Origin: Pseudomonas corrugata
Lineage (GTDB): Bacteria; Pseudomonadota; Gammaproteobacteria; Pseudomonadales; Pseudomonadaceae
Reading direction: 5' to 3'
DNA: 64,000 nt
Assembly: GCF_001269905.1 (NCBI RefSeq)
Contig: NZ_LHVK01000021.1
Span: 1 to 64,000 of the forward strand
This document shows, piece after piece, positions 11,701 through 19,797 of this stretch. Both the position numbers and the translations under genes were made by a program. The notes under the pieces were generated by a model. The model searched no databases and was not told the DNA's origin. It worked only from the letters and a program-made list of their open reading frames with translations. Position 1 is the first letter of the stretch; the number at the start of each line of letters is the position of its first letter.

Positions 11701-14700
11701 CAATCGCTGACCTACGCCGAACTGGATCGCCGCGCCAACGCCATCGCCCACTCGCTGCAAGCGTCCGGCGCCGGTCCTGAAACCCTGGTGGCGCTGTTTG
11801 CCGAGCGTGGCCTGGCCTTGCTGACGATGATGATCGCCACGCTCAAGGTCGGCGCCGCGTTCCAGGCCCTGGACATCCAGCAACCGCCCGCCCGCCTGGC
11901 GGAACTGCTGAACCTCGGCGAAGCGCCGCTGCTGCTGGTCTGCGAGCACGCGACAGCGACGCTGGACAACGTCCTGCCGCAGATGAACCGGCAACCCACC
12001 TGCCTGATCGCCCAAGCGCTCTGGCAAGGCGGCGAACGAGCACCGGTTACGTATTCGCACAACCCTGACCAACTGGCCTACGTGATCTTCACTTCGGGCT
12101 CCACCGGCACGCCGAAAGGGGTCATGGTCGAACAACGAGGGATGCTCAACAACATGTTCGGCAAGGTGCCGAGCCTGGGCCTGGGCGAGCACGACCGGAT
12201 TGCCCAAACGGCGTCCGCGGCGTTCGACATCAGCGTGTGGCAGTTCCTCGCCGCACCATTGTTCGGCGCCACCGTGCATATCCTTCCCGATGCCCAGGCC
12301 CACGACCCGGTGGCCCTGCTCGACGCCGTCCAGGAACACGGGCTGACGCTGCTGGAAACCGTGCCGGCGCTGATCCGGGGCATGCTCCAGGAGAGTCAGG
12401 CGCATCACGACCTGGCGAGTTTGCGCTGGTTGCTGCCCACCGGCGAGGCGTTGCCACCGGCTCTGGCCCGGGATTGGTTCGCGCGCTTCCCGGCCATCCC
12501 TTTGATGAACGCCTACGGCCCGGCGGAATGCTCGGACGACGTCGCCTTCCACCCGATTACCGAGGCGCCGACCGACGACTGCCTGCACATGCCCATCGGC
12601 AAACCCACCGCCAACAACCAGGTGTTCGTGCTGGATTCGGCGCTGCGCATGGTGCCCCTCGGCGTTCCCGGTGAGTTGTGCATCGGCGGCGTCGGTGTGG
12701 GTCGCGGTTACCTGCGTGACCCGCAGCGCACCCAAGAAGCCTTTGTCCCGCACCCGTTCCAGGCGGATACACGCCTGTACCGCAGCGGCGACATCGGCCG
12801 GATGCGCGCCGATGGCGTGATCGAGTACCTCGGCCGTCGCGACCAGCAAGTGAAGATCCGTGGTCACCGTATCGAACTGGGCGAGATCGAAAACCGCCTG
12901 ATGCAGCATCCGGCGGTGGACAGCGCCGCCGTCCTGGCGCTGCCCGATGCCCGGGGTGCCTTGCAACTGGTCGCCTGGTACGTGCTCGACAGCACTGCCG
13001 ACCTGGGCGGCGAATCCGCGCAACAGCTGCTGAGCGCTTACCTGGGCACGCAACTGGCGCACTATATGGTCCCGGCCCGCTGGCTGGCGCTGGAACAATT
13101 GCCGTTGAACGCCAACGGCAAGGTCGACCGCCGAGCCCTCGCCGCCAAAGGCGTGCCTCAGACCGAGACCACCGATGAGCTGTGCGTGGCACCGCGCACC
13201 GCCACCGAGCAGGTCCTGGCAGAACTCTGGCAGGAGATCCTCGGCCTGGACAGCGTCGGCGTGCACGATGACTTCTTCGCCATCGGCGGCCACTCGCTGC
13301 TGGCTACCCAAGTGTTGTCGCGGATCCGTCGGCGCCTGAACGTCAGCCTGCCGCTGCGCACGCTGTTCGAACGCGGCACCCTGGAGCAACTGGCCGCAGC
13401 GGTCGATCAGCAGCGCGACACCCAGGTCGCGGCCGAGGGCGACAACGAAATCGCCCTGGCGCCACGTCACCAGCCACTGCCGTTGTCCTACGCCCAGCAG
13501 CGCTTGTGGTTCCTCGATCGCTTCGAAGGCCCGAGTGCCGCCTACAACATGAGTACGGTGGTGAGGTTGCGCGGGACACTGGATATTCCGGCGTTGCAAG
13601 CGGCATTGCAGACCGTACTGGAGCGCCACGAGTCGTTGCGCACTGCCTTCCACCTCAACGGTGACCAGCCCTGCCAGGTGATCAGCCCGGCACCGCGGGT
13701 CGACCTCACGCCGACCGAGTTGGGTCAACTGGCCGGCGAGGCGCAGGCAAGCACAATGCAACGCCTGATCGACGAGCAGGCCGGCACTCCATTCGACTTG
13801 CAACAGGCGCCGATGCTGCGCGCCAACCTGCTGCGCCTGGGCACGGACGATCATGTGCTGCAATTGGTGCTGCATCACATCGCCACGGACGCCTGGTCCA
13901 TGGGCATCCTCGTCCAGGAACTGATCGTCGGCTATCAGGCGTACACCAGCGGTTCGACGCCGGCCCTGCCGGTGCTGCCGGTGCTGCCGGTGCTGCCGGT
14001 GCTGCCGATCCAGTACGCCGACTATGCCTACTGGCAACGCAGCGAAGCGCAGCAGCGCCTGTTGGCCCGGGCCATCGACTACTGGCGCCGGCAACTGCAC
14101 GGCGCACCGACGCTGATCCCGCTGCCGCTTGATTGCCCACGCCCGGCACGTCCCGATTACCAGGGCGCGGCCCTGGAGCAACGGTTCAGCCCGGCCCAGA
14201 CCCGGGTGCTCAAGGCGTACGCGCAAAAGCAACGAGCGACGCTGTTCATGGTCCTGCTCAATGCTTTCAACAGCCTGATGCAGCGCGCCACCGGGGCCAG
14301 CGATTTCATCGTCGGCACCGACCTGGCCAACCGCGAACACCCGGCCCTGGAACACCTGATCGGGTTCTTCGTCAACGTGCTGCCGATCCGCGCGCGACTG
14401 AGCGAAGGCGACACCTTCGACGCTCGCCTGCAACGCTTGCGTGAAGATTGCCTGTCGGCCTTCCAGCATCAGCAAGTGCCATTCGACAAGCTGGTGGAAG
14501 AATTGCAACCGCCGCGCACGCCGGGGGTGAACCCGCTGGTCCAGGTGCTGTTCGTCATGCAGAACACGCCAAGCGGCAATGCCAACCTGTCGGACCTTGA
14601 GGTGGAACACCTGGTATCGCGCCAGGAGAGCAGCAAGTTCGACCTGGCGGTGTTTGTCGAGGAAGACGAAGAACAAGGCCTGAACGTACGCTGGGTGTAC

Positions 14701-15972
14701 CGCACCAGCGTATTGCAGGAAGCGACCGTCCAGCGTTTCGAGCAAGGCTTCGAAAGCCTGGTCGAGCAGCTTGCCTCAGCTTCCGGGCCGGCACTGGACC
14801 ACTGGTCCTGGCGGCTTGAGGAAGGCCAGGGCAGCACCGCGCCCGCCCTGCCCGACTCGCCCGCCGACGACGCCACGGCCCGCAGCGCCCGCAAGCTTTC
14901 CAAGCTGAGCAAGCTCAAGCAGACCCGCGCCACCGCCGTCAGCCAGCTGGCCCACGAACAGGTGCGCAGCCGCAGTCTGATCCCTGGGCAACCCCTGCCG
15001 TTGGTGATCGAGCCGTTGCTGAGCGACCTGGATCCGGTGCACTGGGCGCTGCAAGCCCGGGAATGGATCAACGGGCAATTGCGCACCCACGGCGGCCTGT
15101 TGTTCCGTGGCTTCAACCTGCCGGACGCGGCCGCATTCGAACAGTTCGCCCAGGCCATCGAACCGGACCTCTATGGGACTTACGGCGATCTGCCGAAAAA
15201 CACCTCCGGCAAGAACATCTACCATTCCACGCCGTACCCGGAACAACACATGATTCTCTTCCACAACGAGAGCTCGCACCTGCCGCAATGGCCGCGCAAG
15301 CAGTGGTTCTATTGCGAGACACCGTCCCCCGTAGGCGGCTGCACACCCATCGTCGATTGCCGGCAGGTACTGGCGCGGTTGCCGAACGACATCGTCACCC
15401 GCCTGAAAACCCACGGCCTGCTCTATGTACGCCACTTCACCGACAAGCTGGACGTACGCTGGCAGGACTTCTTCAAGACCGAACAACGCGAGGACGTCGA
15501 ACGCCAATGCCGGGCATCGGGCATGCGTTGGGAATGGCTGGGGGCCGATAACCTGCGTATAGCCCAGCACTGCCCGGCGATTGTCGAGCATCCCGACACC
15601 TTAGAGCTGTCGTTCTTCAACCAGGTGCAACTGCACCACACCGCCTGCCTGGAGCCTGAAGTGCGCAGCAACCTGATCAATCTGTTCGGCCCGGAGCACC
15701 TGCCGCGCAACGTCTACTACGGCGATGGCAGCGTGATCGAAGATGCGGTGATGGACGTGATCGGCGCGGCATACGAGGACTGCGCCGTGCGATTTACCTG
15801 GCAAAAGGGTGACATGGTGATGCTCGACAACATGCTGGTGGCCCACGCCCGGGACCCCTTTGAAGGCGAGCGCAAGATTTGTGTTGCCATGGGCCAGATG
15901 ATGCGCCGCGAACAGCTGACGGGGCATCTGCCCCAAGCGCAGCCGCTGCCGGTGGCGGAGGTGCTGGCATGA
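5722..15972 (+). CDS. Non-ribosomal peptide synthetase: C-A(Asp)-T-E*-C-A(Dab-like)-T-C-TauD hydroxylase
   Basis: 3416 residues. C1 has HHILMDG at residues 144-150. A1 lies at about 475-985 with code D-L-T-K-V-G-H-V-G-K (Asp). T1 has GGDS near 1009. An E-like domain at about 1060-1490 has AHPLCVDEASW at 1186-1196. C2 is at about 1505-1960 (HHILTDA at 1648). A2 is at about 1975-2485 with code D-I-W-E-L-T-A-D-D-K, which I associate with diaminobutyrate. T2 has GGHS near 2521. C3 has HHIATDA at 2718. The C-terminal 340 residues are a TauD/SyrP-type Fe(II)/2-oxoglutarate dioxygenase with H3181-x-E3183, distal H3375 and probable 2OG-binding R3384. C1 and C2 resemble the class that accepts a D-residue donor and C3 the class that accepts an L-donor. 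The hydroxylase probably beta-hydroxylates the Asp loaded by the next protein. An alternative start is the ATG at 5737. The gene overlaps the next one by 4 bp (ATGA). Confidence 0.95.
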   Translation: MDQASMNNIEDIYSLSPTQHGLLFHSVFEPDSRVYYQQLSLEMNGPLQLNAFRGAWQALMQRHAVLRSAFLWEELDDAYQVVQQDVDLPLTELDWQDRADPQAALEQLGLEQRAQPLELNESPLMRVCLVRLAPERWHLIWTFHHILMDGWSVGIAVQEWLALYYEQAHGRPAHLPPTRAYRDYIAWLAEQDMAATEGFWREQLQDLSEPTPLPNFAVREAAPAGAPFAERESLLDDSETEQLSQFARRHDLTINTLIQGAWALLLGQHAGRDDVVYGVTVAGRPENLAAVDSTVGLFINTLPLRVQWADSPALVDWLQQLQHANSDLRHHAYLPLGKLKAMTRIAAEQALFDSILVFENFPVTDALNQDTGGLSFSAPASEQRADGITLTQGRNHFPLSLIVMPDKQLHYLISYDRSRFSDAEVAVLSAQLRAILLAMTAQAQCRVNELEWLSLEERQQLLVQGLGAQLPVSQDCLHQRFEQQVAAYPEQLAVRDRQVALTYRELDQQANRLSQYLRAQGIGHDSVVALAMERSADFVIALLATLKAGAAYLPLDIKQPAGRLADVLVDSRAALLIGASPSPLLKGLAEHTPTLWLTEQAQAIAAQPDMPPAVAHSPTDAAYVIYTSGSTGTPKGVVVEHRSIVDYLTAVQAVLNPPAAARYGLLSSIAADLGHTQLFGALCSGASLLLVDEDSGFSPLALAELFDQHPVDVLKITPSHLAGLLQALPDARLLPRALLVFGGDALSPALLEQVNRLAPDLKVFNHYGPSEATVGAIATELPAGLRSIALGRPLPNRQLRVVDSNGRLAAIGVSGELLISGALARGYLHRDDLTAERFHLDANEQRWYRTGDRVRWQVDGQIAFLSRVDSQVKIRGNRLELGEVEAQIKRLSPLIEQALVRVVELDGSPRLVAWLVASQSISPAKLRNDLSARVPDYMVPAHFITLDELPLTRNGKVDVQRLPMPQKPADDSASHVAPRNEVEALLADIWQDVLKLERVGVHDNFFALGGDSIINLQIIARANQQGLKLTPRQLFENRTIADIARVLGADASQGVAENLADGYELPLGAGQRARLQQGPLEATWRCVALAQTIDSNLLGQAISALQHHHQALRLALKALPEEQWQQRVLGSAKAPMISHEKLAVCDPLHLQALAQAGVDALELDAGQTLHACLLDVAGKPSLLLAAHPLCVDEASWSLLLTDLNLALAQLMYHRPVRLSYTGGDFSQWTRHQQAHAQSDALDDAWEHWLQYAGLEPLQLPESEQPSSVIEQTLPATTSSELKRVAEVLQLDWNNLLAAAVVEQCRELGGDGMIALSVQGTRPAAERLPVDAPIAVADLEPARILGPLDLAVPYFLQTEGDSLLQRVQALVAQMRAYPQHGVDYGALRYLSDNTYLQEPLRDLPAAAVTIRWLSNLDSHREAHGILAQVEAANPSTASTCPLTLDAWWQDDCLHLRSQGALAASWAPRLMQRLSELAGLHTATDLRPASQAFPLCHKQAATLAAEPLDWLNIEDVYPLSSMQQGMLLHTLLQPHSGIYLMQQRYSWDGVLQRPAMEAAWQLFLQRHPMMRTAFWWQEDHEPLQCVYRQTHRAFDWQDLRHLDEEQQRLAMDQALEAQRLQGFDMACAPLTHLRVFQLDERRFAVVRSFHHILTDAWCFGLLMEDLLAIYQALVRQEPVARPRLRSFRGYMSWLERHDMAAAHAFWQAEMAGFSEPTPLHVDSPVARPEQAPEQVGDFDQTLSIAQTQRLQQLCQQYQLTPNTWIQGAWALLLSRYSGNRDVLFGVTVAGRPTDLAGVEEMVGLFINSLPLRVDVDPQAPVADWLQALLSHNAQLREHESASLVDIQRCSEVPRGQQLFDSLVVFENAPLDISSVQLDAFSIDIYEDRVHTNFPMTVVLYPGDRLGIRLSYDSQRFSTDTVQRMLGHLVQLLSSMLDQPQAPLGSLHMLPEAERQQLQIECNRSAVDFPLERGYAALFADQVQRRAQHLAAVCQGQSLTYAELDRRANAIAHSLQASGAGPETLVALFAERGLALLTMMIATLKVGAAFQALDIQQPPARLAELLNLGEAPLLLVCEHATATLDNVLPQMNRQPTCLIAQALWQGGERAPVTYSHNPDQLAYVIFTSGSTGTPKGVMVEQRGMLNNMFGKVPSLGLGEHDRIAQTASAAFDISVWQFLAAPLFGATVHILPDAQAHDPVALLDAVQEHGLTLLETVPALIRGMLQESQAHHDLASLRWLLPTGEALPPALARDWFARFPAIPLMNAYGPAECSDDVAFHPITEAPTDDCLHMPIGKPTANNQVFVLDSALRMVPLGVPGELCIGGVGVGRGYLRDPQRTQEAFVPHPFQADTRLYRSGDIGRMRADGVIEYLGRRDQQVKIRGHRIELGEIENRLMQHPAVDSAAVLALPDARGALQLVAWYVLDSTADLGGESAQQLLSAYLGTQLAHYMVPARWLALEQLPLNANGKVDRRALAAKGVPQTETTDELCVAPRTATEQVLAELWQEILGLDSVGVHDDFFAIGGHSLLATQVLSRIRRRLNVSLPLRTLFERGTLEQLAAAVDQQRDTQVAAEGDNEIALAPRHQPLPLSYAQQRLWFLDRFEGPSAAYNMSTVVRLRGTLDIPALQAALQTVLERHESLRTAFHLNGDQPCQVISPAPRVDLTPTELGQLAGEAQASTMQRLIDEQAGTPFDLQQAPMLRANLLRLGTDDHVLQLVLHHIATDAWSMGILVQELIVGYQAYTSGSTPALPVLPVLPVLPVLPIQYADYAYWQRSEAQQRLLARAIDYWRRQLHGAPTLIPLPLDCPRPARPDYQGAALEQRFSPAQTRVLKAYAQKQRATLFMVLLNAFNSLMQRATGASDFIVGTDLANREHPALEHLIGFFVNVLPIRARLSEGDTFDARLQRLREDCLSAFQHQQVPFDKLVEELQPPRTPGVNPLVQVLFVMQNTPSGNANLSDLEVEHLVSRQESSKFDLAVFVEEDEEQGLNVRWVYRTSVLQEATVQRFEQGFESLVEQLASASGPALDHWSWRLEEGQGSTAPALPDSPADDATARSARKLSKLSKLKQTRATAVSQLAHEQVRSRSLIPGQPLPLVIEPLLSDLDPVHWALQAREWINGQLRTHGGLLFRGFNLPDAAAFEQFAQAIEPDLYGTYGDLPKNTSGKNIYHSTPYPEQHMILFHNESSHLPQWPRKQWFYCETPSPVGGCTPIVDCRQVLARLPNDIVTRLKTHGLLYVRHFTDKLDVRWQDFFKTEQREDVERQCRASGMRWEWLGADNLRIAQHCPAIVEHPDTLELSFFNQVQLHHTACLEPEVRSNLINLFGPEHLPRNVYYGDGSVIEDAVMDVIGAAYEDCAVRFTWQKGDMVMLDNMLVAHARDPFEGERKICVAMGQMMRREQLTGHLPQAQPLPVAEVLA
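13972..14007 (+). repeat. Four perfect tandem 9-bp units in the C3 domain
   Basis: The unit GTGCTGCCG is repeated four times in frame and encodes Val-Leu-Pro repeats, giving a run of alternating VLP between the HHIATDA motif and the conserved YADYA segment of the third C domain. Copy-number change would add or remove three residues without a frameshift. Confidence 0.95.
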
Positions 15973-18900
15973 CGGCTTACGAAAAGCGTGAAGAAGCCTT
16001 CGCCCTTTCGCCACAGCAGCGCAGCCAGTGGCTGGGTGGGTTGCCGCCGGTAAGGCTGGAACTGGAAATTCGCGGTGAGTTGGCGCTGGAGCGCCTGCAA
16101 CAACGGCTCGCCGCGTTGAGCGCTTGTCACGAAGCCCTGCGCTTGCGGGTGCGGCCGGAGCCGGGCTTGCTGACGCCGTTGCAGGTCATTGAATCCACCG
16201 TCACCGCAGCCAATGGGATCACCGTCGAGGTGCCATCGATGGAGGCCGACCGGCACCGGGTCGTGCTGCAACTGCCGGCGCTGAGCGCGGACCGCGGGAC
16301 CTTGCTGCGCCTGGTGCAGGCACTGGCGTCGGTGGAGGCACCGGCGTTCGACGACGAAGCCATGACCTACACCCAGTACAGCGCCTGGTTGTACGAATTG
16401 CAGACCGACGACGATGCCGAGCAGGGCCGGCGCTTCTGGGCAACCCAGGCGCTGGACGAATCGGCCGGCGAATTGCTCTACCGCCAGGTACGCAGCGATC
16501 GCGCCGATACGCCGGTGACCACCCGCCTGATCGCCACGCCACAGCTGGGCATGGCCCTGGACCGTTTTTGCCAGCGTCATGGGGCCTCCCACGAGCAGGT
16601 GCTGATGGCCGCCTGGGGCGTCCTGTTGCAGCGCTTGAGCAGCGGCGACAGCCCGGCGCTGACCCTGAACTGGGTCCACGATTGCCGCGACGACTATGAG
16701 GAACTCGCCGACTGCTGGGGCCTGTTCGCCAAGCCCCTGCCCTTGCGTTGGGAAGCGGCTTCCGAGCACTCGTTTGCCCAAGCGCTGGCCAATCTGCAGA
16801 CGCTCTGCGAACACGCCACCGAATGGCAGGAATATTGCGGCGTCAGCACTGCGCAGACGGCCGAAGCCTCGCATTACGGCTTTCAATGGGGTGCTCGCCT
16901 GCCTGGGCCACTCGGTGTCTTCGGTAGCAGCGCATCGACGCTTGCCGTGCTGGACCTCCAAGCTGTCCCGTCGGGCATGGAACTGCTGCTGGTGGCCGAA
17001 ACCATCGGCGGCGACTATCGCCTGAACCTGTCTCACCCGCCGAGCCGCTACAGCGAACAGGCCGCCACGACACTGCTGGAACAGTTGCAGTCGCTGCTGC
17101 TCGATGCCCTCGCCAACCCGGACAAACCACTGTCGCAACTGTCGCTGCAGGCGCCGGGCTTCGCGGCGACGCTGGCCGCCTTGCAGCCCTCACTCGACGT
17201 GCCGCCGGTGTTTACCAGCGTGCCGGAGCGCATCAGCGCATGTGCCGCGCAGTTCCCCGGGCACCTGGCCCTGCGCGACCACAACGGTCATTTGAGCTAT
17301 GCCGAACTGGACGCACGCAGCAACCAACTGGCCCATTACCTGCGCGCACAGGGTGTCGGCCGCGAGGACCGCGTGGCGTTGTACCTGGATCGCTCGATGC
17401 AAATGGTGCTGGCCATACTCGCCGTGCTCAAGAGCGGCGCAACGTTCATCCCGCTGGATGCCCAGCAGCCCGCGCAACGCTCCCTGGCGATCCTGCAGCA
17501 GGCGCAACCGGCCTTCGTCCTCAGCGGCGCGGCCGGCAACGCACCCGCCCTGCCGTCCGTCGTCAGCCTCGACCTGCGTAATGAAGCCGCCTGGCAACAA
17601 GGGCCGACGAGCGCACCGGACTTCGACATCCAACCCCAGGACGCAGCCTACGTGCTGTTCACCTCGGGCAGCACCGGCACGCCCAAAGGCGTCATCGTTG
17701 AACACCGTCAGCTTGGCAGCTATGTCGCCAGCGTTTCCCAGCGCCTGAAACTCATGGCGGGCGAGCGCAGCGCAGTGGTTACGTCGCTGGCGGCCGACCT
17801 CGGCTACACCCTGCTGTTCCCGGCATTGCTCAGCGGCGGCGAATTGCACCTGCTGGACAAGGAAACCGCCATGGACGCCCAGGCCTGGGCTGCGTGGCAG
17901 ATGCAATACCCGATCGATCACCTGAAGATCGTGCCGTCGCTGCTCGATGCCTGGTTGATCCATGCCCAAAGCGCTGCGGTGCTGCCGCGCAAACAACTGA
18001 TTCTCGGCGGTGAAACCTGCTCGCGGCGCCTGCTGCAGAGCATTCGCAGCCACGCGCCGGCACTGACGATCTTCAACCATTACGGCCCTACCGAAACCAC
18101 GGTCGGAGTGGTGATGCACGCTGTCGAACCGGCGGTGGACTATCGTCGCCTGCCCCTCAGCGACCGTCTCGACGGCATGCGCCTGTACTTGCTCGACGAC
18201 CAGCAGGCCCTGGCCGCTCCCGGCCAAAGCGCCGAGCTGTATATCGGCGGCCCGCAACTGGCACGGGGCTATCTGGACCCACAACAAAGCGCCGACCGCT
18301 TTATCGAACTGCCACAATGGCCAGGCGAATGCCTGTATCGCACCGGCGACATGGCCCGTTATCTTCATGACGGCAGCCTGGAAATCACCGGGCGCGCGGA
18401 TCGCCAGGTGAAAATCCGCGGCTTTCGCGTGGAACTCGACGAGATACAGGCGCAATTGACCCGCCTGCCCGGCGTTGCTCAAGCCGCCGTGGAATGCATC
18501 CCTCGGGGCGAGCTCGGCCAGCAACTGTTCGCCTTCATGACCCTGGTGCCCGGGCATTCGACCAGCGTCGCCCGGCTGCACGGCCAGGCCCAGGACTGCC
18601 TGCCGGACTACATGCTGCCGACCTTGCGGATTGTCGAGGCACTGCCGCTGATGGGTAACGGCAAGCTCGACCGCAAGACGTTGCAGCAATGGGCGGACAA
18701 GGTGCTCGACACGGTCGGCAGCGCCCTGCCGCGCACCCCGCTGGAAGCCTTGCTCGCCGACGTCTGGGCGCAAGTGCTGGGCCTGGAGCGGGTGGGTATC
18801 GACGATGACTTCTTCGAACTGGGCGGCCACTCCCTGGCGGCGGTGACGCTTGCCAGTCGCCTGCAGACCGCGTTGTCGGCACCGGTGACGGTCAATGCGG

Positions 18901-19796
18901 TGTTCAACGCCCCCAGTGTCTCGGCCTTTGCCGCGCTGGTGCAGGCCGAGCTCAAGCTCTCGCCGCTGGTCAGGTTGTCGGCGCTCAACGTCGAAGCCGC
19001 CAATCTGTTCTGCTTCCACCCGTCCACCGGCCATGTGCAGGACTACCGCACGCTGCTGGCCCCTCTGCAATCCTGGAACCTCTGGGGTTTGCAGGCGGCC
19101 TACCTGGCCGAGAACAGCACCGCGCTGGACGGCAATATCGAGAGCCTTGCCGCGCTCTACGTCGAGCACCTGCGCCAACAGCAACCCCACGGCCCCTATC
19201 ACCTGCTGGGCTTCTCCCTCGGCGGACTGCTGGCGATTGCCGCGGCCGCGCGCCTGGAAAGCCAGGGCGAGCAAGTGGCCTTTCTCGGCATCATCGACTC
19301 GCAATACCAGCATCAGGCGCCGGAAGACAGTGTCGAAGCGCTGCTGGAGTCGGCTTCTCAGGCGCTGACCCTGGACAGCCAGACGCTGATGCGTCAGCTG
19401 CCGCCGCCCATCATGACCGCGTTGACCGCGCAACTGGGCGCCCTGCCCCCCGCGGCACGCCTGGCGGAACTGGTGCAGTGGGCTCGCCAGCAAGGCCTGC
19501 AACTCGATGGCGACAGTTGGGAACACCTGCAAACGCGGTTGCGCTACCAGCAACACACGCAGCACCTGCTGGCCAGCTTCAAGCCTGCACGGTTAAGCTG
19601 CCCGGTTCATGTCTGGTGGGCCAGCGACACCCTGGCCCAGTCTGAGTTCGTCGACCCGCATTGGGAACGCCTGAGCAGCGGGCCGCTGACCCGCGAAGTC
19701 GTCCAGGCGCAGCACCTCACCATCCTCGAGCAAGGCGCCCTGCACCAACAATTGGCGGCGCGTCTCGAGACATTTGCGACACACGGAGCGGTTTGA
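15969..19796 (+). CDS. Non-ribosomal peptide synthetase, terminal module: degenerate C-A(Asp)-T-TE
   Basis: 1275 residues from the ATG that overlaps the previous stop. Residues 1-400 have a condensation-domain fold signature but no HHxxxDG (the corresponding stretch reads LPALSADRG), so it cannot be an ordinary catalytic C domain. The A domain (about 415-930, TSGSTGTPKG near 565) has code D-L-T-K-I-G-H-V-G-K, aspartate. The T domain has GGHS near 951. The type I thioesterase shows G-F-S1083-L-G, D1110 and H1249 as a plausible catalytic triad and would release the finished peptide. The previous protein ends in an active C domain plus an Asp-type hydroxylase, so the last functional module is split over two proteins. 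The degenerate N-terminal domain is a candidate interface (docking) domain for the hydroxylase, as described for siderophore beta-hydroxylases. That role is inference. Confidence 0.94.
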   Translation: MTAYEKREEAFALSPQQRSQWLGGLPPVRLELEIRGELALERLQQRLAALSACHEALRLRVRPEPGLLTPLQVIESTVTAANGITVEVPSMEADRHRVVLQLPALSADRGTLLRLVQALASVEAPAFDDEAMTYTQYSAWLYELQTDDDAEQGRRFWATQALDESAGELLYRQVRSDRADTPVTTRLIATPQLGMALDRFCQRHGASHEQVLMAAWGVLLQRLSSGDSPALTLNWVHDCRDDYEELADCWGLFAKPLPLRWEAASEHSFAQALANLQTLCEHATEWQEYCGVSTAQTAEASHYGFQWGARLPGPLGVFGSSASTLAVLDLQAVPSGMELLLVAETIGGDYRLNLSHPPSRYSEQAATTLLEQLQSLLLDALANPDKPLSQLSLQAPGFAATLAALQPSLDVPPVFTSVPERISACAAQFPGHLALRDHNGHLSYAELDARSNQLAHYLRAQGVGREDRVALYLDRSMQMVLAILAVLKSGATFIPLDAQQPAQRSLAILQQAQPAFVLSGAAGNAPALPSVVSLDLRNEAAWQQGPTSAPDFDIQPQDAAYVLFTSGSTGTPKGVIVEHRQLGSYVASVSQRLKLMAGERSAVVTSLAADLGYTLLFPALLSGGELHLLDKETAMDAQAWAAWQMQYPIDHLKIVPSLLDAWLIHAQSAAVLPRKQLILGGETCSRRLLQSIRSHAPALTIFNHYGPTETTVGVVMHAVEPAVDYRRLPLSDRLDGMRLYLLDDQQALAAPGQSAELYIGGPQLARGYLDPQQSADRFIELPQWPGECLYRTGDMARYLHDGSLEITGRADRQVKIRGFRVELDEIQAQLTRLPGVAQAAVECIPRGELGQQLFAFMTLVPGHSTSVARLHGQAQDCLPDYMLPTLRIVEALPLMGNGKLDRKTLQQWADKVLDTVGSALPRTPLEALLADVWAQVLGLERVGIDDDFFELGGHSLAAVTLASRLQTALSAPVTVNAVFNAPSVSAFAALVQAELKLSPLVRLSALNVEAANLFCFHPSTGHVQDYRTLLAPLQSWNLWGLQAAYLAENSTALDGNIESLAALYVEHLRQQQPHGPYHLLGFSLGGLLAIAAAARLESQGEQVAFLGIIDSQYQHQAPEDSVEALLESASQALTLDSQTLMRQLPPPIMTALTAQLGALPPAARLAELVQWARQQGLQLDGDSWEHLQTRLRYQQHTQHLLASFKPARLSCPVHVWWASDTLAQSEFVDPHWERLSSGPLTREVVQAQHLTILEQGALHQQLAARLETFATHGAV

Positions 19797-19797
19797 A

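Noticed and set aside
11239..14745. 1168-codon open frame on the minus strand inside the second synthetase
   Set aside because: Same antisense artefact; the + strand carries intact A2, T2 and C3 domains over the whole length.
15879..15968. Upstream extension of the third synthetase to 15879
   Set aside because: Would overlap the end of the hydroxylase domain by 90 bp; the ATG at 15969 gives a clean ATGA junction and a normal domain start.
19774..19797. TTG start for the exporter at 19774
   Set aside because: The ATG at 19798 has a GGAG at proper spacing and directly follows the synthetase stop.
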